A stretch of DNA of 64,000 nt, from the NCBI GenBank assembly GCA_932294295.1, contig OW028585.1, positions 29,806,720 through 29,870,719 of the forward strand, in the 5' to 3' direction. Within the stretch, counting starts at the first letter, position 1. Each line of letters starts with the position of its first letter. The stretch comes from Alitta virens. Its lineage: Eukaryota > Annelida > Polychaeta > Phyllodocida > Nereididae. Both the position numbers and the translations under genes were made by a program. Of this stretch, positions 38,313 to 50,000 are shown one piece after another. Below the pieces are notes generated by a model. That model worked only from the letters and a program-made list of their open reading frames with translations, did not search any database and was not told the DNA's origin.

Positions 38313-38529
38313 CTGCAATGCTAACATAAAGTGACTAAAAGTTACAGACTAGAAAAGAGACAGAGTATATGGTCTGGGAGTACAGTTGAGTACATGACTA
38401 AGTAAATGTAGTTAAGAACTATACTAGAAAACAGATTATGGCAATAAGTGTCGGTATAGCTATGCTAAATAGACTGACTTATAGTCTCTAAAAATTAATT
38501 CTTTATAAGTCCAGGACTGCAGGCGGCTT

Positions 38530-39163
38530 GGAGGTACGCCCTGGCCGAGTTGTGATGGGTAACGTGACAACGGCCAATAGTTCCTTATACGTCATACAAT
38601 AGTGTCTCTGGGAGGCAGACAAAGCCTGGGAGGCTTAGGCTACTACTTTCTATTTCCCTTCTATTATTTGTGACAGGACACCTCCTATTGCTAGATCGGA
38701 CGCATACGTGTCCAAGATCACTGGGCAGCCCTCACGGGGCAGTGCCAAGATGGGTGCTGTCGTGAATATTAGGGCATCAAAAGACCTCTGACACTCTGGG
38801 GTCCATTCAAAAGCAATTTTGGTCGTCATTAGACTATGCAAAGGCGTAGCCAGGGCCGTAAAATTAGGGACATACTTTCTAAAATAGGAAGCAAATCCCA
38901 CAAAACTTCTGACCTTATAAACAGATTGGGGTACCGGCCAGTTCTTGACTGCTTCAATCTTTCTGGGGTGCAGGGCCACTTGTTTCACTAACCACATGAC
39001 CAAGAAAAGACACCTCCTTTTTATATAGTTCACATTTACTGGGCTTTAACCTCAGGCCAGATTGGCCCATCCTATCAAGGAAAATTACCAGGTTAGATAG
39101 GCACTGGCTAAAGGTGGACCCCTGGACCACTATGTAATCCATGTAACAGAGACATGTGCTCAA
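38530..39163 (-). pseudogene. Ty3/gypsy pol fragment (end of reverse transcriptase, RNase H)
   Basis: Minus-strand translations show the end of a reverse transcriptase palm and thumb (LRLKPSKCELYKKEVSFLGH), then the connection and RNase H start (VRSFVGFASYFRKYVPNF, FEWTPECQRSFDAL, DTYASDLAIGGVLSQ) and, in a shifted frame below 38645, SQRHYCMTYKELLAVV. The YMDD-like box reads CYMDY. Gag, protease and the first part of the polymerase are missing between this fragment and the LTR just upstream, so the element is internally deleted and frameshifted. Confidence 0.85.
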
Positions 39164-39378
39164 ATCGAAAAAAAAAGATATTCAAATACAACTCAACAAA
39201 GTGTGGCTGGGGCAGAGCCACTGAAATAAACTAGTACTGAATAAAGTGAAACCACTTATCTGCCTTCACTGGAGTTAGTAACACAAGAGGTATTACCATG
39301 TGCTAAAGATAATCCTGCCTCAACGTGAGGCTAATCCTTGCTGAACAGAAGTACTCCTTGGAATGAGTCCAGTCCCAT

Positions 39379-39641
39379 GTCGGGCGCCAATTTTTAAGGT
39401 CCTTCTGAGATTGACTCAAACCAAAAGCAAGAATTCAGTTTCACATATTTATTGTCCCTGCCCCAGCCACAGGTCCTATCTATCCCCAAGCCTAGACCTT
39501 ACTGCTGGTCTCTCTCCTTGAGGAATGCCAGTAGCCCCATCACGTGATACCTCGCTACGGCAGGGGGGCATATTCCACATTCCAGGTCAATGGCCTAGCA
39601 AGGTCAAGGGAAAATTAAAAAACAGGATGCAGGTCTTCACA
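39379..39641 (-). mobile_element. 5' LTR and primer-binding site, minus strand
   Basis: The LTR (about 39392-39641) starts TGTGAAGACCTGCATCCTG and is related to the LTR in AKR-A intron 1. It is followed on the minus strand by TGGCGCCCGACATGGGAC. It belongs to the pol fragment at 38530-39163, same strand. It sits where the B/C mirrored homology is interrupted. Confidence 0.78.
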
Positions 39642-40407
39642 GTAAGAACTGTTAATGGCGACTAATTTTGAGACACAACTGTGTCAAAAACATGTCTCTC
39701 CTAATTTTCACAAATGAGTAAAAATGACTTCTATTGATAATACAAATTTTACCTCCATACTCGCCAATAAAGTAGAGATAGTAAAGTTTTTCATAAATGC
39801 TCTATTCTATTTGTAGGGTAAACCATTTTTTCTTTTTTTTCTTCAGAAGGTCGCATTTTATTCTTAACTGCACAATGATTGTACTCATTTCAAGGTCAAT
39901 ACCATACAAACAAACATGTTATTGTTGTCATTTTGGGGCAACATGTCATGTGTCATGTATAGTAGTAGAGGATAACTTAAATTATTATTTTTTTCAACCT
40001 TAGCATGAACATAATTGTTAAGAATAGTGATTATGTAATTTTTAATGATCCTTGTTTTCCTCCTTTTTTTTTATCATTGAAGCATTTATGATAAAATTCT
40101 TTATCACCCTCTTGTTGGGACATGCAATGGCTACATTAATTATTACATCACTATGAAAAAAACACCTCAGAAAACAATGTCATTCACTTACAACTATAGG
40201 TCAACTTAATTCTAAACTCAAGGTCACATAGTAAAATTGACTAAGTCATTGGCCAAAGGTAACATGAATCCAGACACATAGACAACATATTCATGGTTAT
40301 ACTTAGTCTGTTTAACGGTTAAAAATCAATAAGTAGTGCACATCCAAAGTTTGCCACGTCTACTGTTTAACATCAAACCTGTTGGGATTATTAGATTTCA
40401 CAGCATC

Positions 40408-43400
40408 ATGGCTAAACCAGTTATTCCTATTGGCAGGGGTATGCAAATGCCCATGATTGGATTAGGTACATGGAAGGTATGTACATTTATTATTTTATTC
40501 ATCCATCGATGGAAGTTTTGGCACCTGTAAGATGTAGTGAAGTCCTTGAAAGATTGTTGATGTCCCATTTACTTATGACGTTGCCATGCATATCAACGTT
40601 AAAAGGATAATTATGTTCAACAACATGTTAACCTAAAAATATTAAAGGGGTCATTAAAATCAGGACTAAGTATGGAGAGCTGGGCATAGTTACCACCCTT
40701 GCCATGAGGAAATCCAGGACTTTCAAGGGCTAATATTACAAAAGTTGTGGATCATACGGGCCAGTGTATGTGATAAAATGAGTTAAAATAATGCAATACT
40801 TTGTTATTATTACTCATTATATCAGTTAGACTTATAATGATAATTAGCATGACAACATCCTAAGGTGGTGCACATTTTGTGTCTGCACCTTGTACAATTC
40901 CACCCATACCAAACTTAATTCATATATTTTTGGCTTTTAAACTTATGAATACATCGCAGATTAAGTGTCACATTTGGGCTAACATCGGACAAAGGGTCCC
41001 CCAAGTTGGATCAGCATTGGGCAGATGTTGGGCTACAGTTCCTGCAACTTTTAAAAACTACAATGATACATAACCACAAACAAATAGCCATAGACAGCTT
41101 AATTTTGAGTGACAGACAATTTAATGCTTTTTTTAGCTTAGTATTTCAATAACCTGATTACAGTTTGAACTCGATATCTACAAGTGAATGGATATTTTTG
41201 GTGATTGCATAAGCCTGGATAATTTACTTATCTCCCAATACAAACACATGTAATGTCTTTCCTTATTTTTGATTATTAATTAAAGGATAATAATTGGACG
41301 ACCAGATACAAATTTCAGTCATTATCGTTTATTCAGCTCAGCAAAGCAACTTTTATTGAGTGCTACAAAATCACTACAGGCGGCTACTTAATCAATAAAC
41401 CAAATGCATTTTAACCTCATTTCATTTGTAAATCACTAACACATGTGCATCACAAAATTTATGATAAGTATGCATAATAAATTCGTCCATATATATGGAA
41501 GATTATATTCAATCACAATAAAATCAGACATTTCACTAGAGTTGCCTAATGATACACAGAGAGGGATTAGCAGAGGCCTGGGATGTATGTACGCTAAAGA
41601 AAATATTTGGGCCCCCACCGCTGTGTATTGTGCTTTTTGGAAAAAATTAGAGGGATATTTTACTTAATTTCTGCATGCTTCAAATATGCATCAGTAAAAT
41701 TACTCAAGGAATTAATACAATGAACACACAATTTTACAGCAAAATTCATATAGTTTGGAAACCAAGCTCAGAGACTTGGAGGAGAAGCTCCAGATGATGT
41801 CATGTGAACCCAGAACTCCCATTGGCCAATGAGATTCCTGGATTAACATGACATGATCTGGAGTTAAGCTTCCAAGTCTGAGATAGTTTTGCTAAAAAAT
41901 TCTGTTCAGAAAATTTAGAGATGCTTTACTTATACATTTTTGATTAATGTTTTTATCACATTACAAAAAGTGAGGCTTAAAAAATGGAAACTAAAGGTTT
42001 ACAAAAAAGAGGGACGTCTATGTTCTTGACTATCATTAAAAAACGTTATTAAGAAATTTATCAAGGCAATAATGATATATGATGTAATGAAGATTTTTTT
42101 TTTCACCACAGATAAGAAGCACAGTCAATCTTATTTTACATTGTATGGCTAATTTCTATCAGTTGTGGTAACTTAAATCTGTTGTTCAGATGAGTTTTAG
42201 TCCCATGAACTTGCATAACAGCAAAACCATCTTGATAATATTGCTTATTTCATTAAATAAGCACTTAGAAATGCAGTTAATGATAACGTGGAGAAATATA
42301 TGTCCTTCACCTAGCATCAATTATGGGCATAGACCGGATTACTGATTTTAAGGAATATTTTCAAATTAGTGTTTGGCCATGAAAATGTTATCAATAAATA
42401 GAATTTAATAACTCATGATTATAATTATTAGTATTGATTTATAACAAGCAGTATTCAACACTCAATGCTCTTAAATAGATGAAGTAAAGGGTAGAATTAA
42501 CGTTTAGATTTAACATACCGCAACATTTTGCAAAGAAACTAAAAGTAAAGATTCAAAAGATTACAAGATACTATTAATTTTGTGATTAAAAAGTGTGTGT
42601 ATAACAAGTGCATGTGTGTAATACTGATTGATATGAGTGCCAAGATTACTATATCACTGCCCACTAAAAGTGACCAATGTGAATTTTTTGAACAACAACA
42701 CTCAACAGAAAAGAAACTTTCTTTGTAGCCTTGAAATGATCCTGAATTAATACATTAATACATCAAAAATATTGTTGTTATATGAAAAGTTAAATTATCC
42801 TCACTAAATAGGAACTTACGTCAAGAGGACTGACTTGACACAAATTCAAAGTGCCTCGTTTAAAATTTTTTGTTTTTGTTTTGGGCTTCCGCCTACCCAG
42901 CCTAATATGCAATTCGTCCCTGACGATATATCAAAATGATTCGATCTCTAGTATCAGTGAAATTAAAACCAATGGTTATCAATGAATTTGGGTACATCAT
43001 AATAATATTGTTTTTTGAAAAGAAATTGTGGGGAGTCATTCATTTAAAAATAAAAAGAAAAGTGAAACAGTTTCTTTATCATTATGACTATAAACAAATT
43101 TAATAGGGATGTGAGATTTAGTACCATACAAAATATCTATTCTTTTTATTGTTGTCACTGATAATAAAACCATTACCATCATTATACTCCACCTAGATTT
43201 TTTTTCATATTGTTTTGAGTGGGCAATAATCAACAAAAATGTTAGTTAACTCCCTCCTGAGTGCAATCTGAACTTTTTTGCAAAATAAAGACATCAAAAC
43301 AAAATAAACAATCAAACAAATTAGTAAATATGCCTAATGGAGCATAAGTGAGTTATATCCCTCATAGTCGGCAGTTAACTAACATTTTTGTTGGTTATGG

Positions 43401-46400
43401 ATATAACTATATACTGATGGAAGAAAACCATGAGGAAAGGTTACATTTTTTGGAACAAATGGGTGGCAGCAAATTCCACTGGCCTTCAACATTCAAATAT
43501 TAGAATTTGGGTTTATCCAAATCTAATGGCAAAGGTAATTGAGAGAAATCCAAAAATTAAGAGAATTGCAACTTCCTCTCCGCAAAATTTTTATATTTTT
43601 GGAATATGGTGCCCAAAGATGTGGCAGACACCGAAGTTGTGGCCTTTAATTCTGACGTTCAGGGGCAGATCCAAACATTCTGAATGAACAGGGTGATAGA
43701 TATCAATAAATTCTAAAACCTCTCTCACAGAATTTTCTGGAACTCCCCCTGGACATCACTGTTGACGTCAACAACTCCGGTGTTCACCACACATTCAATA
43801 TCAGGCACTGTACCAGTATCTCGGAACCAGAGTAAAATGAATTCCAATAACTCTGACTCTGGCAATTTGGCATGACTGCCCTCAGGGCCATTTTGATTGA
43901 AAAGATTTGTAAGTAGTTTAGTTGCAAATGCCTCAGATTCTTTGGGTATCTCACAGACTTGTACACCCTATTCACATGGCAGCCATTAGGACATTGACCT
44001 CATGTTGATTACATCATATATTAAGACATCATTACTTGTTCATTGTTCTTGCACTCTGTGACCTCACCATGGCCATTGTCTACTGATGACATCACAATAC
44101 ATGCACTTATACCCGAGTACAAAGAAGTCCATGAGGAAAAAATGCCTTTCGTGACATAAGCTGGTAATTAATAGGTATTCAAAAATAACGTGGTCTTTTG
44201 TTGGTGCTCACCTGGATTGTTTTATATTGATCTATCAATGTCAAAACCAACTGAATAATTATTGGTTTGACTAGATTATTATATTTAAATTTGTTGATAG
44301 TCCATGCCAGGTGAAGTAGAAACAGCAGTGAAGACAGCCATTGACATTGGTTATCGCCATATCGACTGTGTATTTGTATATGGAAATGAGGCAGAAGTCG
44401 GTTCAGCCATAGCCGAGAAAATTTCTCAAGGAGTCATAAAACGTGAGGATCTCTTTGTGGTCAGCAAAGTGAGTATTATGCATTCTAACAGAAACCCAAA
44501 TCACAAATAAGGAACCTTTAGAAACTAGTATGGTCACTAAAGTGACAGGATATATTGCATGTACACAAATTTTGGTTTTATTGGACCTATTAATTATCAG
44601 CTAATTAGTAGTTTCACCTATTAAATTATTCTTTTTACAAACATTATTGATGACATAGTTACCTAATCATTTCCTGTCTGAAAGTTTCTAAAATTAATTT
44701 CTTATCCCTTTTCTGTATTTTAAACCAAAACTTATTATCAGAGCACATAAAATAACATCAATTGATGCAGTAGATATACAATTGTCAAGTGACTTGTCTT
44801 TATTATATTAAATTTGTTCAGTTATGGAATAGCCACCATGCTCCAGAAGATGTGAGGAAATATGTAGTAGAAAGCTTAGAACTACTGAAAATGAAATATC
44901 TGGATTTATATCTCATTCACTCGCCAATATCTTTGAAGGTGAGTTGTGTATCTTATTAATTTCCTTGTGTTATATTTTGTTGCATTTAGTTATAAGCCTC
45001 CGAAACCACAGAAATATGGACCTGTGGAACATTGCCACTAAATTGGGTCCTAGAAAAATTATGTTTATGTTTCATGACTAATAAATAACATTTTCACATA
45101 GTTTTCCTTTCTTTTTTTTTCTTTTTACTTAAATGCTTTTCATTAACATTGTTTGATGCATATTGTTTTATTGTAATTGTTTCTCCCCTTAAAGCATGGT
45201 CAGCTATATACAAGACTAATAAAAACATCATTCTGACTGAATTCTCAAGGACTAAAAATATTTGTGATTATAAAATGCACTAAATAATTCATGGTCCAAT
45301 AACAACCTAGAAATGAGATATTGTAATAATTCTATGGCTAATGTGGTTCAATATTATTTTTACTTTATTCAGTGTGGAGAAGAGAAGTTTCCCAGAGACG
45401 AAGCAGGGAACCTCATTTATGTAGATATTCATCCCACAGAAACTTACAAGGTACACTGTAAAAAAACCTGTTATCATTAAAAAGTACAGTTTGATATGAA
45501 AAGGGTACAACTATTTAAAAGTGGCAAGTTATTTTGGAGCTGAAATTAGTGGAATTACTATTGTCCTCATGCACTGTATGCTTCTATACTAAAAAATGGA
45601 CAAGTTTACCATAAGGCAGCTAGGATCAATAGAGAGGTCTAGCTAAGTTTAGCTCCTAACAAACCACTTTCACTATTTTTAATAACCTCTGATTTACAAG
45701 TTTGATTAACATTCTTTGATGCATATTGTTTGGTCATAGTCTCTCTGCTTAAAGCATGGTCAGCTATATACAATACTTCAAATAAAAACACCATTCTGAG
45801 TGAATTCTACTGCACTAAAAATATTTGTGATTATAAAATGCAATAAATAATACATAGTTTTCTCAATGAATCGTTTAAATATTGCTATTTTTATGAAAAA
45901 CTTTTTAAATGTCATTTATTTTTCAGGAAATGGAGAAATTAGTTGAAAAAGGTCTCGTCAAACACATTGGAATTTCCAACTTCAACACCAAGCAGATACA
46001 ACATATTTTGGATAATGCTACCATCAAACCTGCTACTAATCAGGTAATAAACTTTACAGACGATTTCACAGACTTGGAAATGAAACTCCAGACGATGTCA
46101 TGTGAATCCAGGACTTTCATTGACTATGTCAGTCACTCAGCGAATGGGAGTCCTGGATTCACATGACTTAATCTGAAATTTGTTTCAAAGTCTATGAAAT
46201 TGGCTGTAAATAAGATGACTGCAGTTGGCTCATTCACCAACAGTCTGATATATGCAATGAAACACATCATAATGGAATATCAGATTTTATAGTTTTTATT
46301 GTGGTCTTATCGTATCATTCAGACATTTAAATTATAAACTTAGTGAAGTCTTACCTGTAGTTTCACTGAATCTTACATTTTCAACATAAAAGTGGTCTTA

Positions 46401-46948
46401 ATACATGTAGTGAGTTTCTTCTGTATATGAGTTCACTACCACAACTCTTCATTTCTTTCAGGTCGAAGTTCATCCTTATTTGGCTAACAAACAACTTGTC
46501 AACTTCTGTCAATCAAAGGACATTAGCGTTACGGCATACAGTCCTCTGGGTTCCGCCAACAGACCATGGTGAATGCATTGATTAACATATATAATACGTT
46601 AATGCCTCAGCAAGTGGTTGGACGCTCGACTCGTCCTCTGAAGGACCCGGGTTCAATCCCAGGCCTGGGCAATCGCATCATCCCAGCTGGATGACGTTCG
46701 GATGAGACATTAAATTGGCAGTCCCTTGTACTCAGTGTCTATGCTGAGGCAAGTAAAAGATCCCACTCATGGGATAAAGGTCTAACATGATGGACTCCTC
46801 CTCTAGCGGCTGCACTTTCCATAACTATCTATCTACCTACCTACCTACCTACCTACCTATCTATCTATCTATCTATCTGTCTGTCTGTCTAGCTGTCTAG
46901 CTGTCTGTCTGTCTATCTGTCTGTCTGTCTATCTATCTATTATCTATA

Positions 46949-47008
<60 letters not shown>

Positions 47009-50000
47009 AACATGATGGCTGATTGTTATATATTGTATATAAATAGTTTGACGTGCAGTGGCAAATGAAGCTTATATATAGCAAGGACGCAGGCATGATA
47101 AGCAACACCAAAAAATAGCTTTTTGTGAATGTCTACTTCTCAGCCTGCTCAGGTCTTGATCTGTAAAACCCTGCAGAAAGCTTACAAGCTGTTTCATTTG
47201 ATAGAGTGATTAATTTTAATTTTTAGCTTCTTAGTTACAAAATATTGACCTCAAAGTGGCGAATTGACGAAGCTTTTCATAACGTTGGCCATGATGTTTG
47301 AGAATTTTGAACAAAACCTGAGCATAATCCCTATTGGAACACCAGTCACATTAAAAAATAATTCAGAGTTGAGGACCGTCTTTCAGAGCTGAACAGTGGC
47401 GTAGTTAGACATTCTTGAATGAGAGGGCCCATAGGGGGGGGGGGGGGCAGGGTCTAAATCAGGGGGGCCGACTGGAAAATGTATATTTAATATATAATAG
47501 GGTGGTCCAAAAAATAAAAGTTGTTATTTTTGCTGCTCCATAAGGTTGCTCTTGTTCCAAAATTATTAACTTAACATATCCCTCAAATGTTGTAAACGTT
47601 GAACAATATTTAGGGTTGCTAACAAAATGCACTTTTATACCTGAGATCGTAATGCAAACCCAATAGGTCCTGAATGGGAATAATATAAGCTGGTCAATAT
47701 CTATAACAATTCTAATCACTCCTGCTTGCCATACTTGTCATTTCAGTAGCCTGTGGAATTCTAGTATTCTTTTGCTATAGTTTTCCTTAGGTTGCCATGT
47801 CAAGTTAGCTATCCATTAAGGTCCTTCGATCTTTTGCTATAGTTTTCCTTAGGTTGCCATGTCAAGTTAGCTATCCATTAAGGTCCTTACGATCTTTTGC
47901 TATAGTTTTCCTTAGGTTGCCATGTCAAGTTAGCTATCCATTAAGGTCCTTACGATCTTTTGCTATAGTTTTCCTTAGGTTGCCATGTCAAGTTAGCTAT
48001 CCATTAAGGTCCTTACGATCTTTTGCTATAGTTTTCCTTAGGTTGCCATGTCAAGTTAGCTATCCATTAAGGTCCTTACGATCTTTTGCTATAGTTTTCC
48101 TTAGGTTGCCATGTCAAGTTAGCTATCCATTAAGGTCCTTATGATCTTTTGCTATAGTTTTCCTTAGGTTGCCATGTCAAGTTAGCTATCCATTAAGGTC
48201 CTTCGATCTTTTGCTATAGTTTTCCTTAGGTTGCCATGTCAAGTTAGCTATCCATTAAGGTCCTTACGATCTTTTGCTATAGTTTTCCTTAGGTTGCCAT
48301 GTCACGTTAGCTATCCATTAAGGTCCTTACGATCTTTTGCTATAGTTTTCCTTAGGTTGCCATGTCAAGTTAGCTATCCATTAAGGTCCTTACGATCTTT
48401 TGCTATAGTTTTCCTTAGGTTGCCATGTCAAGTTAGCTATCCATTAAGGTCCTTACGATCTTTTGCTATAGTTTTCCTTAGGTTGCCATGTCAAGTTAGC
48501 TATCCATTAAGGTCCTTACGATCTTTTGCTATAGTTTTCCTTAGGTTGCCATGTCAAGTTAGCTATCCATTAAGGTCCTTACGATCTTTTGCTATAGTTT
48601 TCCTTAGGTTGCCATGTCAAGTTAGCTATCCATTAAGGTCCTTACGATCTTTTGCTATAGTTTTCCTTAGGTTGCCATGTCAAGTTAGCTATCCATTAAG
48701 GTCCTTACGATCTTTTGCTATAGTTTTCCTTAGGTTGCCATGTCAAGTTAGCTATCCATTAAGGTCCTTACGATCTTTTGCTATAGTTTTCCTTAGGTTG
48801 CCATGTCAAGTTAGCTATCCATTAAGGTCCTTACGATCTTTTGCTATAGTTTTACCAAGGTTGCCATGTCAAGTTAGCTATCCATAAGGTCCTTACGATC
48901 CCTTTTTGTAGCATCATGATGGAGTTACCAAAACAGGCAACTTGAGGCAAGCACTGCCAAGTACATAGTATTCAGAAGGACACTGTAGGGGTCATTCAGA
49001 GCTTCCTAAGCTACAACTTAGCATTATCAGGATATGATTCTATAGAAACTGAAGATAATGAGGGTGCACCAAGAAACCAAACTAATATTCTGGAAGAACC
49101 AGTAGCACTGCATCTGCATCATATCACATAAATAAAACACATATTAATGGCTTGCCAATATGTTCCCATTTATAATTAATTAAGGTTTAATCTTTATATA
49201 TATTATCACTTAGCAGTTATCCAACTTGAAATACATGATCTAATAATGGACCTTACTAAAATCAATTATATATACCTGAACAGTGGCAGAACTTTAAAAA
49301 TTATTGTCAAGTCAATTCTGCCATGCAAAAGTAAAAGTTCAACTAACTTTGTTGAATACATCCTTGCTATTATTCAGCAGTAATCTAAATGTGAGTATAG
49401 TTAATTGCAAATGTAAGGGCATTTGCTTGTACAGTGAGTGCTTGTAGGTACCTCCCTGATTACCTTGTTCCACATTTAAGTGTTTAGTAATATTGCTGAA
49501 CATTTTATTTTCCCTAGTGGTGTTAATTAAAGTACAAAAAGAGGCTTATTTAAAATTACATGCTTAAACGCAATACAAGTAAGAATTTGTCCCAATACAA
49601 CAGTTTTACTTAAGACTTGTGGCACCAAGCGATATAATTTTGAATATTGTATTTGTTAATTTAACACTGATTGCTGTGACATTGTTTCAAGCATGCATTC
49701 TCTGATTGGATTCTGTATAAATGTACTCGACCACTAGAAAATTCAGCAATGCTGTAATAAAAAGTTTAATTTAAAATATCCTCAACAATGCAACAAATCC
49801 ATAAATCGTATGTTCCCAAAGCATGTGTGACAAGTCAGAGTGTCAGAAGTTAAATTACTTCACTAATTTTGCCGTCTTTCAGACCACCTAACTTTTATAA
49901 AGTTATGATCCTTATAGAAATATCATAGTGAGTGCAGTATGAGCAAATGGACAGAATGGTGCTGGGATAATGCTACTGTAGCATATATTTGCAGTTGGTT

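Noticed and set aside
1..46900. The A/C similarity as purely an allelic assembly error
   Set aside because: Possible in a heterozygous genome, but A has its own upstream sequence, element insertion and amino-acid changes, and is inverted; kept as a caveat rather than the main reading.
47854..48887. Long open frames of a 21-residue repeat protein
   Set aside because: The 63-bp unit is divisible by three and lacks a stop in one frame; the frame ends with the repeat, has no splice or start context and lies in an AKR intron.
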